Made by a program: the position numbers and the translations under genes
Shown: positions 32,874 through 41,355 of the stretch, piece after piece
Layout of the letters: the number at the start of each line of letters is the position of its first letter
How positions within the stretch are numbered: the first letter of the stretch is position 1
The notes under the pieces: model-generated
What the model was told of the DNA's origin: nothing
Databases searched by the model: none
Seen by the model: the letters and a program-made list of their open reading frames with translations, nothing else
NCBI RefSeq assembly: GCF_050433445.1
Contig: NZ_JBNPXF010000006.1
Coordinates: forward strand, 1 to 64,000
Source: Kroppenstedtia sanguinis
Lineage (GTDB): Bacteria > Bacillota > Bacilli > Thermoactinomycetales > DSM-45169
Length of the DNA stretch: 64,000 nucleotides
Direction of reading: 5' to 3'

Positions 32874-34280
32874 TTAGCGATATCCGAGATAATGGAGAGT
32901 GTCCTGAATCGACTGCTTACCTTGATCGATGCAATCGGGGATCCCAATCCCACTATAAGAGGCTCCCACGGGGAAAAATCCGGGCAACTGCTGACGACAA
33001 GTCTCCTCCATACGTTTCAACCAGTCGGCATGACCCACCGTATATTGGGGCATCGCTTCCCGCCAGCGGGTGATATGAGTGAATGTCGGATCCGCTTCGA
33101 TTCCTTGGATCTTTTGCAAATCCGTGCGAACCCGATCCAGGATGTATTGATCTGTTTCTTCCACAATCGAATCATTTCCAAAACGTCCAACATAACAACG
33201 GATGAGTGCTTTACCTTCTGGTGTGGTGTGGGGCCACTTTTTGTGGGTCCAGGTGCATGCGGTGATGGTGGTATCCTCCTTGCGCGGGATAACAAAGCCT
33301 GTCCCATCAACATCTTCGGGCAATGCTTCGCGGTCATATCCCAGGATCACCGTAGCCACTGAAGTGGAGGTGACCGGATGGGGATGTTCCGGAAGTTCTC
33401 CTGTCGTCGGGAGAAGATGCTTCATCACCGGAAAAGGAACGGCCATGATCACAGCATCAGCCTGGATCACCCGCCCGGAGCGAAGAACCAACAGATATCG
33501 GTCGCCTTCCTTGATGATCCGTTGCACCGGGTTTCCTGTGATCACCGTTTCTTCAGGGAGTTGGTCTTGGATTGCTTCCACCAGACTTTCCAATCCCCGT
33601 TTTAAGGTAAGAAATTGCCCCTGGGGTTTTCGGTTCTCAGTTTTGCGCCGGGACCGATTCTTCATGGTGGCTAGGATCAGACTGCGATGTTCCTGTTCCA
33701 TTTGCGCGAAATTGGGAAAGGTAGCCTTCAAACTTAATTGATCGAGATCTCCGGCGTAGATCCCGGACAATAGAGGTTCGATGAGATGATCCACCAATTC
33801 ATCTCCGAAGCGTCGACGAAAGAAGGCACCGACAGAGACATCCTCTTTCCCTTTTTTCTTGGGCAGTACCAAGTCCTGTGCAGCGCGAAATTTTCCGGAG
33901 ACGGAAAAGAGTTCAGATCTTACAAAAGGAGTGAGCCGGGTGGGGATTCCCATAACGGCCCCCTCCGGCATCGGTAGCAACTGGCCTTGATGAAGTATAA
34001 AGGATTGGCCGGTTCGGTTACGGACCAGTTCTTCTTTCAGACCGAGATCGATGGCCAGTTGTTTGGCGGAAGATTTTCGTTCCAGAAAGGAATCCGGTCC
34101 CATCTCCATGGTAAATCCGTTGTTTCGTTCGGTTTTCACCTTCCCGCCCAGACGTTCTTCCCCCTCAATTAATGCGAGATCGATGGGGAGGGAGTGTTTT
34201 TCAGCTTCTCTTTGCAGATAAAAGGTTGCGGACAGCCCGGTGATACCACCGCCAACTACAGCAATTCGCGATCGTTTCAT
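32874..34280 (-). CDS. hemY: coproporphyrinogen III oxidase / protoporphyrinogen oxidase HemY (CgoX)
   Basis: 468 aa FAD enzyme. The Rossmann motif VVGGGITGLSATFYL opens it, LIEGEERLGGKVKTE follows, and a second FAD-contact region near the C-terminus reads FPVGASYSGIGIPDCI. In Gram-positive bacteria it oxidises coproporphyrinogen III to coproporphyrin III in the coproporphyrin-dependent haem route. The ATG overlaps the hemH stop. The upstream Met adds residues with no ribosome binding site. Confidence 0.93.
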   Translation of the reverse strand: MKRSRIAVVGGGITGLSATFYLQREAEKHSLPIDLALIEGEERLGGKVKTERNNGFTMEMGPDSFLERKSSAKQLAIDLGLKEELVRNRTGQSFILHQGQLLPMPEGAVMGIPTRLTPFVRSELFSVSGKFRAAQDLVLPKKKGKEDVSVGAFFRRRFGDELVDHLIEPLLSGIYAGDLDQLSLKATFPNFAQMEQEHRSLILATMKNRSRRKTENRKPQGQFLTLKRGLESLVEAIQDQLPEETVITGNPVQRIIKEGDRYLLVLRSGRVIQADAVIMAVPFPVMKHLLPTTGELPEHPHPVTSTSVATVILGYDREALPEDVDGTGFVIPRKEDTTITACTWTHKKWPHTTPEGKALIRCYVGRFGNDSIVEETDQYILDRVRTDLQKIQGIEADPTFTHITRWREAMPQYTVGHADWLKRMEETCRQQLPGFFPVGASYSGIGIPDCIDQGKQSIQDTLHYLGYR

Positions 34281-35227
34281 AAGCAACCCCTTCGAATTTC
34301 GTTCCACCTCTGAGTGACAATATCAGCCAGGCACTGGATAAACTCCGGCTTGGCATTGGGCATCGGCGGTCGATGGTAGTCTGCTCCGATTTCATCGCAG
34401 ACGACTTTGCACTCATAGTCATTATCATAAAGGACTTCTAGATGTTCTGCCACAAATCCGAGGGGACAATAGATAAAAGAGGTGTATCCCTTTTCCTGGT
34501 GGAGATCCCGAGTAAGATCCTGGACATCCGGCCCTAGCCAAGGTTCTGGCGTGTTTCCTTCGCTTTGCCAACCGATAGCATAGTTGGAAATCCCGGCTCC
34601 TTCAGTGACTAGCCGGGCGGTCTCTTCCAGCTGTTGCGGGTAGGGGTCGCCGGCTTGCAATATTTTTTCGGGCAGGGAATGAGCGGAAAAAATCACAACG
34701 GTTTGGTCATGTTTTTCTTCCGGGATGCCAGCATAGGTGTCTTGAATTTGTTTTACCCAGTAGTCGATGAATAAAGGATGATCGTACCAGCTGTCCACAG
34801 TGTGGATCTTAGGGCCCTTCAGTTGATCCGCTTGCTCCTGCGCTCTGCTATTGTAAGACTTGATGCTGAAGGTGGAGTAATGGGGAGCGAGTACCAGGCT
34901 GATGGCCTCTTGGATACCGTCATCTTTCATTTTTTGCACTGTATCTTCAATAAAGGGATCGATATGTTTTAGACCCAGGTAGCTGCGGAATTCCACATCG
35001 TCATGAATCTCGTTCAGCCGTTTCTCTACAGCTGCCACTTGTTGATCGGTGATTTGGGCCAAGGGGGAGATCCCGCCGATCGCTTGATACCGATTTTTCA
35101 AATCCTCAAGGAGTTCCGGGGTGGGTTTTCTGCCGTGTCGTATGTGTGTGTAATAAGGTTCAATCTCATCTGTGTTATGGGGCGTACCATAGGCCATCAT
35201 CAGGAGTCCGATTGTCGGTTTCGACAT
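34277..35227 (-). CDS. hemH: coproporphyrin ferrochelatase
   Basis: 316 aa. It inserts Fe2+ into coproporphyrin III. PTIGLLMMAYGTPHN opens it, and the catalytic His lies in VVIFSAHSLPEKI, with GWQSEGNTPEPWLGPD after it. The length and lack of a C-terminal cluster domain match Bacillus HemH. The ATG at 35227 follows a GAGGTG site. The gene is 10 bases downstream of hemE. Confidence 0.95.
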   Translation of the reverse strand: MSKPTIGLLMMAYGTPHNTDEIEPYYTHIRHGRKPTPELLEDLKNRYQAIGGISPLAQITDQQVAAVEKRLNEIHDDVEFRSYLGLKHIDPFIEDTVQKMKDDGIQEAISLVLAPHYSTFSIKSYNSRAQEQADQLKGPKIHTVDSWYDHPLFIDYWVKQIQDTYAGIPEEKHDQTVVIFSAHSLPEKILQAGDPYPQQLEETARLVTEGAGISNYAIGWQSEGNTPEPWLGPDVQDLTRDLHQEKGYTSFIYCPLGFVAEHLEVLYDNDYECKVVCDEIGADYHRPPMPNAKPEFIQCLADIVTQRWNEIRRGCL

Positions 35228-35237
35228 GGACGACACC

Positions 35238-36278
35238 TCATTTCTGTGTATATTCATGGGTGAATTGGGTTAAGCGTTGTAAGGTTTCCACGGGGACCTC
35301 AGGATAGGTTCCGTGACCGAGATTGAATATGTGTCCGGGAGTTTCCATGCCCTCATCCAGAATTTCCCGAGCTTTTTTTTCGATTAGCTCCCAAGGAGCC
35401 AACAAAAGGGAGGGATCCAGATTTCCCTGGAGAGTCTTTTCTATTCCTAGTTGCCGTGCTTGCCGGATGGATGTTCGCCAGTCCAGGCCGATCACATCCA
35501 CAGGGAGTTCATTCCATTCCTGCAACAGATGCCCAGCTCCGACCCCAAAATAGATGAAGGGAACGTCGGTGGTCGCTTTCAAGCGGGAAAAAATCCGATG
35601 CATCACCGGAGCTACATAGGTGTGGTAATCAGCGATGTTCAAGGCTCCCACCCAGGAATCAAAGATTTGGACTGCGTGAGCGCCAGCGGATATTTGAGCT
35701 TCCAGGTAAGTCACAGTAAGGTCTTCCAGTTTCTCCATCAGGATTGCCCAAGTTTCAGGCTGGGAGTACATCAATCCCTTGGTTTGATGATAATTTTTGG
35801 ACGGACCTCCTTCGATCAGGTAGCTGGCGAGAGTGAAAGGGGCTCCAGCAAATCCAATCAAAGGGACATCTAATTGCTCGGAGGTTAACATATGGATGGA
35901 TTCCAGCACGAAGGGAACATCCCGTTGGGGATTCAGGCTTCGGATCTGATTCGCATCGGCAGAATTTCTCACGGGATTGGAGATGACCGGTCCCACTCCG
36001 GACTTGATCTGTACATCTGCTCCGACGGGCTTTAAGGGAGTCATGATATCGGCAAAGAGGATGGCAGCATCCACTCCCAGCTGTTCCACGGGGAGGCGAG
36101 TAACTTCGGCACATACTTCCGGTTTTTCGTTCATCTCAAAGAAGGAGTACCGTTTTCGAATTTCCCGGTACTCCGGTTGGTATCTCCCGGCTTGGCGCAT
36201 ATACCAGACGGGGGTGTAAGGAACAGATTCTCCGCGACAGGCTTTGAGGAACGTATCATTAAATGATTTTCTTATCAT
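35238..36278 (-). CDS. hemE: uroporphyrinogen decarboxylase
   Basis: 346 aa. It removes four carboxyl groups from uroporphyrinogen III. The two family signatures are clear: TPVWYMRQAGRYQPEYR (substrate Arg) near residue 22 and GFAGAPFTLASYLIEGG near 145. It is the first gene of hemE-hemH-hemY. A GGAAGGTGTGG site precedes the ATG. Confidence 0.96.
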   Translation of the reverse strand: MIRKSFNDTFLKACRGESVPYTPVWYMRQAGRYQPEYREIRKRYSFFEMNEKPEVCAEVTRLPVEQLGVDAAILFADIMTPLKPVGADVQIKSGVGPVISNPVRNSADANQIRSLNPQRDVPFVLESIHMLTSEQLDVPLIGFAGAPFTLASYLIEGGPSKNYHQTKGLMYSQPETWAILMEKLEDLTVTYLEAQISAGAHAVQIFDSWVGALNIADYHTYVAPVMHRIFSRLKATTDVPFIYFGVGAGHLLQEWNELPVDVIGLDWRTSIRQARQLGIEKTLQGNLDPSLLLAPWELIEKKAREILDEGMETPGHIFNLGHGTYPEVPVETLQRLTQFTHEYTQK

Positions 36279-36414
36279 AAGACCACACCTTCCCCTATTA
36301 ATAACTATTATAAACTACCTTCAGTAATACCATAACGTTTCCCTACGATACTATACAGATCCAAAGGCAAAGTGTCATGAAATCTCCCCGGTTTCACCCG
36401 GAGGGGAGGAAACA

Positions 36415-36443
36415 GAAAAACCGGCGGGGACTCGCGCCGGTTT
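36415..36443 (-). terminator. terminator after the acylphosphatase gene
   Basis: On the minus strand AACCGGCG pairs with CGCCGGTT, followed by TTTTT. It overlaps the stop codon. Confidence 0.8.
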
Positions 36444-36756
36444 AATCATACCGTATTTCAAAGGTATGGAAGTGAGTCGGATTCCTCTGTTCCCTTTGGA
36501 TTCGACTCACTTTGGAGGCGGGACTTCCTTTTTGGACTGCTTTCAAAAATGGTTCCAACATTTCGGCAGGCCCTTGGGCATCGATCTCCACGGTTGCATC
36601 AGACCGGTTTTTCACCCAGCCCAGAATACCGTGCTCCTGTGCAACTTTCTGGGTGTAATAGCGAAATCCGACCCCTTGGACCCGTCCATGAACAATGAGA
36701 TGCATTCGTTTCAATGGGATATCATCCTTTCCGAAATCTCCCTCATTCATACCCAT
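36442..36756 (-). CDS. acyP: acylphosphatase
   Basis: Up to 104 aa; the core domain is ~92. It hydrolyses acyl phosphates. HLIVHGRVQGVGFRYYTQ holds the phosphate-binding loop and catalytic Arg, and GWVKNRSDATVEI holds the catalytic Asn. The start is uncertain: the ATG at 36756 and one at 36750 overlap the recombinase stop, and a TTG about 45 bases further in follows AAAGGATG and would give the usual length. It is probably coupled to the recombinase gene. Confidence 0.9.
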   Translation of the reverse strand: MGMNEGDFGKDDIPLKRMHLIVHGRVQGVGFRYYTQKVAQEHGILGWVKNRSDATVEIDAQGPAEMLEPFLKAVQKGSPASKVSRIQREQRNPTHFHTFEIRYD

Positions 36757-37832
36757 TCACCCAACCGATCGAGGGCATCATCCTTCTCCGAGTCGATCAC
36801 ATGGGTGTAGATCTGGGTGGTTTGGATGCTGGAGTGACCCAAGATCTCCTGCACCACCCTCAGATTCTCTCCGTTGGAAAGGAGTAGCGTAGCCAAGGTG
36901 TGGCGCAATTTATGAGGGGAGATGTTGGCAGCTTTTGGCGGAAGGTTAGCCTCCCGGACGTATTTTTGCAATGCTTCCGAAACCCCTTTACGGCTCATGC
37001 GGGTGCGATTTTTATTGAGGAAGAGGGCTTGTTGATGCTCAGGGGGAATCCCCACTTCGGGCCGCAATTCCATATACCTGCGGAGTCCCGTATAAGCCGC
37101 CGGGTTCAGTTTCAGCATTCGTTCCTTGCCGCCCTTGCCCAGTACGATCACCCGGGCGGAGGTGGCATCGGATTGGATATTGTTCAGATTGAGACTGACG
37201 AGTTCGGAGACTCGCATTCCAGTGTTGAGTAGGATCAGGATCATGGCCCGATCTCGGGCTTCATACCAGAGGAAACGACGTCTTTTTTTGTTTTGGTGGT
37301 ATGATCCGATGGCTTCGATCAGCCGTAGAGCTTCTTCCCGGGTGAGGAACACCGGGACTTTCTTTCGGTTGCGGGCTTTTAAAGTGGCATCCTCATACTC
37401 TTGCATCGGGTCCTTATCTAGGACGTCATTTTTCACCAGGTAACGAAACAAAGACCGTAAAGAAGAACGCTTTCTTTCTTTTCCCGCTCGGGTATTTTCT
37501 CGGAAGTGTTTTCTTGGCACTAGATTTTCCGTGATTTCCCCGGTGGAAGGATCTCGCTTTTTGACGGGCACCCACACGGTGCGTTCATAACCGTTTTCGA
37601 TGTGACGAAAAAAACGGCGCAATATCCGTGGTGTGACAGATTCCAGATTCACTTCTTTTTCCTTCAGAAAGTCAAAGAAGAGGGAAAAATCATAGGCGTA
37701 ATTGGCAATGGTCTGTCGGGAGCGCTCGGCGCTGATCATCTCCAGAAAAAACTCCTGTACATCATCGGGAAACTGGATGATGATCCGATTGATATTCTCC
37801 GGCAGTCGCCGAGAGAAGGGATGGGAGGACAG
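36747..37832 (-). CDS. tyrosine recombinase (XerC/D-like)
   Basis: About 361 aa. The catalytic set is complete: Arg in NTGMRVSELVSL, HKLRHTLATLLL (H-x-x-R), GHSSIQTTQIYTHV (His and nucleophilic Tyr). The N-terminal core-binding domain has a ~25-residue insert (YERTVWVPVKKRDPSTGEI). The first ATG (37739) would cut the domain. The frame is open further, with no ATG, GTG or TTG, to a CTG at 37832 that lies about 7 bases after AAAGGGGTGA, so I place the start there. It could act in chromosome-dimer resolution or be element-borne. Confidence 0.85.
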   Translation of the reverse strand: MSSHPFSRRLPENINRIIIQFPDDVQEFFLEMISAERSRQTIANYAYDFSLFFDFLKEKEVNLESVTPRILRRFFRHIENGYERTVWVPVKKRDPSTGEITENLVPRKHFRENTRAGKERKRSSLRSLFRYLVKNDVLDKDPMQEYEDATLKARNRKKVPVFLTREEALRLIEAIGSYHQNKKRRRFLWYEARDRAMILILLNTGMRVSELVSLNLNNIQSDATSARVIVLGKGGKERMLKLNPAAYTGLRRYMELRPEVGIPPEHQQALFLNKNRTRMSRKGVSEALQKYVREANLPPKAANISPHKLRHTLATLLLSNGENLRVVQEILGHSSIQTTQIYTHVIDSEKDDALDRLGEWV

Positions 37833-37917
37833 CTGATTTCACCCCTTTATTAGTTACATCAGTTAAAGGTATATCACATGATTTGCTGGTATGACAACCG
37901 ATCAGATCCGAGAATCC

Positions 37918-37956
37918 CCCTAACTTCCGATAATAGTAGCTTACCGGAAGTTAGGG
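37918..37956. repeat. 12-bp inverted repeat in the recombinase upstream region
   Basis: CCCTAACTTCCG and CGGAAGTTAGGG with a 15-base loop and no T-run. A possible operator, recombination site or RNA hairpin. The stretch 37957-38261 shows no ORF or other structure I can support. Confidence 0.4.
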
Positions 37957-38261
37957 AAGTAGGTGATTTAGAGCCAAGAGGGAGGAAGCATCGCTCCTGA
38001 AAACGCCCCTTTTGCTGGTCGAGAGGGAATTTGGAGATCGCGTGAGAAAAAGTCTCGTTTTAAGTGAGGGGATAGGATCATCGATCGAAGAAGCATATTT
38101 TGTTTTTTCCTCGATGGGATCGATCCATCTCTTAAAATCGGGTATCAGGAAAATGGTAGCCTTTTGATTCCTGAATATGGTTGTTTTTTTCTCTGTGATG
38201 GGAATTTATAGGCTTTCAATTTCGCGTTTTAAGGGGTGTTTATTTTGACTTAAGGGTAATT

Positions 38262-38294
38262 GTAAGCCCTCGGATTTTCAATCCGAGGGCTTAC
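38262..38294. terminator. 15-bp hairpin after a short coiled-coil ORF
   Basis: GTAAGCCCTCGGATT pairs with AATCCGAGGGCTTAC. It sits 5 bases past the stop of the minus-strand ORF 38300-38434. Confidence 0.65.
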
Positions 38295-38299
38295 TAGAT

Positions 38300-38434
38300 T
38301 TACTGATTCGTCTTTTCCAGTATGTTTTTTATGTCTCTGATTTCATTTTCCATCGATTCCATCCGATCGACTAATGGATGAAGTGCTTTTTCTAACATTG
38401 CCTGAAGTCGCTCCTGTTTTTCGGTCTGATCCAT
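38300..38434 (-). CDS. 44-residue coiled-coil peptide
   Basis: Short ORF with an AAAGGAGGGAC site ahead of its ATG and a hairpin just past its stop. The product begins MDQTEKQERLQAMLEKALHP and continues with heptad-spaced hydrophobics (VDRMESMENEIRDIKNILE), typical of a short coiled coil. The family is unknown. Similar tiny helical proteins occur on phages and plasmids, which fits the accessory character of this region. Confidence 0.65.
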   Translation of the reverse strand: MDQTEKQERLQAMLEKALHPLVDRMESMENEIRDIKNILEKTNQ

Positions 38435-38686
38435 TTTTGTCCCTCCTTTAGATCCATCTTTAGCTTAAATAATCAAAGGAAGACTTTCTGTGATTTTGAT
38501 CACACTTTTGATTCATCGGAGAGATATGGAATTGTCATGGGGATGTGAAGATAACTTGTGTTTTTTGCGGCTCCGAAAGGAAATATATAGGACTTCTATT
38601 TTGCGTTTTGCAGTAATCACGAAGAGTCCGTTTGTAGGAAAGTTCCTCGCAATGTAATTCAAAGATAAAAATTTGTTTTATTGAAT

Positions 38687-38733
38687 TTGACAAATTACGA
38701 TATATCGCTTACTATCTGTATTGCGATATATCG
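38687..38733 (+). promoter_or_regulatory. promoter with two CGATATATCG operators
   Basis: Perfect TTGACA (38687-38692) and TACTAT (38710-38715) 17 bases apart. One CGATATATCG palindrome (38698-38707) lies inside the spacer and a second (38724-38733) just after the start point. A repressor bound there would block the promoter. Confidence 0.8.
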
Positions 38734-38768
38734 TTACCGCGGCAAAAAATGTACAGGAGGTTTATGAA

Positions 38769-40400
38769 ATGATTAAAAAAAACGATATGATGCAACAGTC
38801 CACGGAAACAAACGAAACCTATACGACATCCGTACTTGTGGTTGGAGGGAGTTTGGTCGGCTTATCGATGGCAATGTTCTTAGCTTCGAAAGGTGTATCG
38901 ACTGTGGTCGTCGAGCGACACTCGGGAAGTTCATCTCATCCGCGTGCTACAGGCTTCACGCCACGGACGCTGGAGCTCTTTCGTTCGGTCGGTATCGATA
39001 TCGACAAGAAAATTGCCCAGGTTCCCGCGAACTTTCGATTGCGCCGGGTGCGAGTCGAAAGCATTACCGGGGAATGGTTCGAAGAATCCGAATGGACACC
39101 TGAGAAGCAAAAGCTGCCCCGTATCGAGTATTCTCCATACAGAGGTGCCGCTATCGCGCAGGATAATCTGGAGCCTATTCTTCGTGATAAGGCAGTAGAA
39201 CTTGGCGCCGATGTAATGTTTAATAATGAACTAATCAATTTCGAACAGAACGCTAACTGTATAACAGCCTCAATTCGCAACCGCGACGATGGAAGTGAGT
39301 ATACGATCCGGGCGGACTACCTTGTCGCAGCAGACGGATCGCACAGTCCTGTTCGCGAGAAGGTAGGAATCGGTCGTGATGGACGCGGCTACATGAGAAC
39401 GGTGCGTAGTGTTTTGTTCCGCGCCCCACTTGAAGAGTACCTTGAGGAGGGAGTCAAACAGTTCGAAATTGACCAGCCGGAATTGAGTGCATTTCTCACC
39501 ACCTATGATGATGGTCGCTGGGTTCTGATGTTTACCGACGATAAGGAACGCGATCGAGACGAACTCCTTAATGAGATCCAGAAAGCAATCGGCCGCTCGG
39601 ATCTCGATATCGAAATCATCACAACAGGGCGTTGGGAGCAAACCGCGCTCATTGCGGACAGCTTCTCCTCAGGTAGAGTCTTCCTCGTTGGCGACGCGGC
39701 GCATACCCTACCACCCACCCGAGGTGGCTACGGGGCGAACACTGGCATCGAGGATGCCCATAATCTAGCATGGAAACTGTCCTCGGTCCTTTTGGGTGAA
39801 TCGAAAACGCAACTGCTTGATACTTATGATTCCGAAAGGCGCCCGGTAGCATGGCTTCGGCACAACCAGACCTTCGCTCGGCCTGATTATAAGTCCTATG
39901 CGTCCAAAGCGGAAGACAACGTGCAAATCATCGACGACGATGCAATAGAGTTTGGGCAACTGTACAGATCCACAGCGGTGATCGGCACTAACACCGAAAT
40001 GCCTCTTGCTTTGCGTACCGAACAGTGGCGGGGCCAGCCTGGGACACGGGCTCCACACTTTTGGGTAATCAAGGATAGTGAGCAGCTATCCACACTCGAC
40101 CTGTTCGGACACGGCTGGGTGTTGCTAACAGAAGATGGTCGTTGGTCTGCCGTCGCAATAGATGCCAGCGAAAAGACAGGAGTTCAGGTAGAGTGCTTTC
40201 GCATCGGCATTGATGTGGTGCCGTCCAATTCAGAAATGTTCCATCAAGCGTTTGGTTTGAGGTCTACCGGTGCCTCCCTGATTCGACCCGATGGATACGT
40301 AGCCTGGCGTACCGTTGATATGCCAGATGACCCAAGTGATGAGCTGACCCATGTCCTGGGGTACGTGTCATCGCTCGCACTCCGAACAAAAAGTAAATGA
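38769..40400 (+). CDS. FAD-dependent aromatic-ring monooxygenase
   Basis: 543 aa of the p-hydroxybenzoate-hydroxylase fold, PheA/TfdB and polyketide-hydroxylase (RdmE-like) branch. Visible: VLVVGGSLVGLSMAMFLASKG (FAD), the DG motif in VAADGSHSPVREKVG, and GDAAHTLPPTRGGYGANTG (FAD ribityl). The C-terminal ~150 residues form the thioredoxin-like domain of this branch. Relatives hydroxylate phenols, anthracyclines or antibiotics; the substrate here is unknown. ATG 38769 lies 8 bases after AGGAGG; the TTG at 38721 is inside the operator and is rejected. Codon use looks less GC-biased than the neighbours. Confidence 0.88.
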   Translation: MIKKNDMMQQSTETNETYTTSVLVVGGSLVGLSMAMFLASKGVSTVVVERHSGSSSHPRATGFTPRTLELFRSVGIDIDKKIAQVPANFRLRRVRVESITGEWFEESEWTPEKQKLPRIEYSPYRGAAIAQDNLEPILRDKAVELGADVMFNNELINFEQNANCITASIRNRDDGSEYTIRADYLVAADGSHSPVREKVGIGRDGRGYMRTVRSVLFRAPLEEYLEEGVKQFEIDQPELSAFLTTYDDGRWVLMFTDDKERDRDELLNEIQKAIGRSDLDIEIITTGRWEQTALIADSFSSGRVFLVGDAAHTLPPTRGGYGANTGIEDAHNLAWKLSSVLLGESKTQLLDTYDSERRPVAWLRHNQTFARPDYKSYASKAEDNVQIIDDDAIEFGQLYRSTAVIGTNTEMPLALRTEQWRGQPGTRAPHFWVIKDSEQLSTLDLFGHGWVLLTEDGRWSAVAIDASEKTGVQVECFRIGIDVVPSNSEMFHQAFGLRSTGASLIRPDGYVAWRTVDMPDDPSDELTHVLGYVSSLALRTKSK

Positions 40401-40410
40401 TAGGGCACTC

Positions 40411-40456
40411 TTGACAGTTTGCGATATATCGTTTATTATTTAATAACGATATATCG
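40411..40456 (+). promoter_or_regulatory. second promoter with paired CGATATATCG operators
   Basis: TTGACA (40411-40416) and TATTAT (40434-40439) 17 bases apart. Operators lie at 40422-40431 and 40447-40456. With their flanks they form one near-perfect ~45-bp palindrome (GTTTGCGATATATCG ... CGATATATCGCAAAC). Confidence 0.8.
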
Positions 40457-40509
40457 CAAACCAAAAAACACCGATGGACAAGCTTGAAATCATGAAAGGA
40501 GACTTAAAA

Positions 40510-40890
40510 TTGACAATTACTCTTAACCACACCGTAGTATTTGCGAAAGATAATGAAAAAGCTGCACGCGAATTTGGCGAGAATATGGGTCTTAACCTTG
40601 CGGGTTATGAAGGGATTGACAATAAGTTCGCAGCGGTTCGCGTCAATGAGGATCTCTCTGTATTTTTTATGACAATCAAGGAAGATACCCCACAGCAGCA
40701 TTTGGCTTTCAGTGTTGATGGATCTACTTTTGACCAAATTCTTGACCGACTTCGTGAAAGGAATGTCACTTTTGGGAACAGCCCGCGTAAACCGGACAAT
40801 CAACGCACGGATCACCCATTTGCTGCTCGTGGATTGTTCTGGACCAATTTGGATGGTTGCCTTGTTGAAGTCATGACCGATGAGTCGTAA
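40510..40890 (+). CDS. VOC-family protein coregulated with the monooxygenase
   Basis: 126 aa. (M)TITLNHTVVFAKDNEKAAREF opens the fold and FWTNLDGCLVEVMTDES closes it with the metal-site Glu. I prefer the TTG at 40510, 8 bases after AAAGGAG. ATGs at 40474 and 40492 would add a tail without a ribosome binding site. It carries the same operator pair as the monooxygenase, so the two should be induced together, as expected for detoxification or breakdown of an aromatic compound. Confidence 0.8.
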   Translation: MTITLNHTVVFAKDNEKAAREFGENMGLNLAGYEGIDNKFAAVRVNEDLSVFFMTIKEDTPQQHLAFSVDGSTFDQILDRLRERNVTFGNSPRKPDNQRTDHPFAARGLFWTNLDGCLVEVMTDES

Positions 40891-40911
40891 TCAATTCCGT
40901 AGTTCTTTCAG

Positions 40912-40947
40912 AAAAAAAGGCGCTTCAAAATAGAGAAGCGCCTTTTT
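40912..40947 (+). terminator. terminator after the VOC gene
   Basis: AAAAAAAGGCGCTTC pairs with GAAGCGCCTTTTT around an 8-base loop. Confidence 0.9.
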
Positions 40948-40970
40948 CTTGATTAAGTGTTGGTTTGAGA

Positions 40971-41101
40971 TTAGGTCTCTTTGACGAATCCGCATTTATA
41001 AAACACTTTGCGCATAGTGTAGTTATCCTGATCTGCTCTTGGATCGGGATTTGAGTAGTAATACCTGAATTCAGATGTAGAAAGCAGATCAAATCCTCCG
41101 C
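40971..41101 (-). pseudogene. GNAT acetyltransferase C-terminal remnant
   Basis: A minus-strand frame of about 43 codons without a start reads EFRYYYSNPDPRADQDNY then TMRKVFYKCGFVKET. This resembles the end of GNAT enzymes (a (N/D)P(D)xR block, then AMRxxxKxGF). An upstream stop cuts it off, so only the acetyl-CoA-side end of the gene remains. The 41102-41355 stretch beyond shows nothing I can support. Confidence 0.5.
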
Positions 41102-41355
41102 TTCATTTCGGAATTCGGAAAAGTCAAGATCGGCCTATCTATCCTCCTTATTTTTTTATTTTAATTCAATTTATTAGGATCTCAAATCTTCGTTTTAAGA
41201 GGGGGTTATTTGGCGTCGAAGGTAAATATCCCTGATATATTTTCAATTTTGATTGGTTAGTGATCACCTAAATTCACTATGCCGTAAGGAAAGAAGAACG
41301 TTGGTTCGAAGGGAAGGTTGTGATTAAATATGAGTAGGGAGTGGGAGGTGAGAGA

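Noticed and set aside
38721..38768. TTG at 38721 as start of the monooxygenase
   Set aside because: It lies within the second operator, at or before the predicted transcription start, and has no ribosome binding site. ATG 38769 has AGGAGG at the right spacing.
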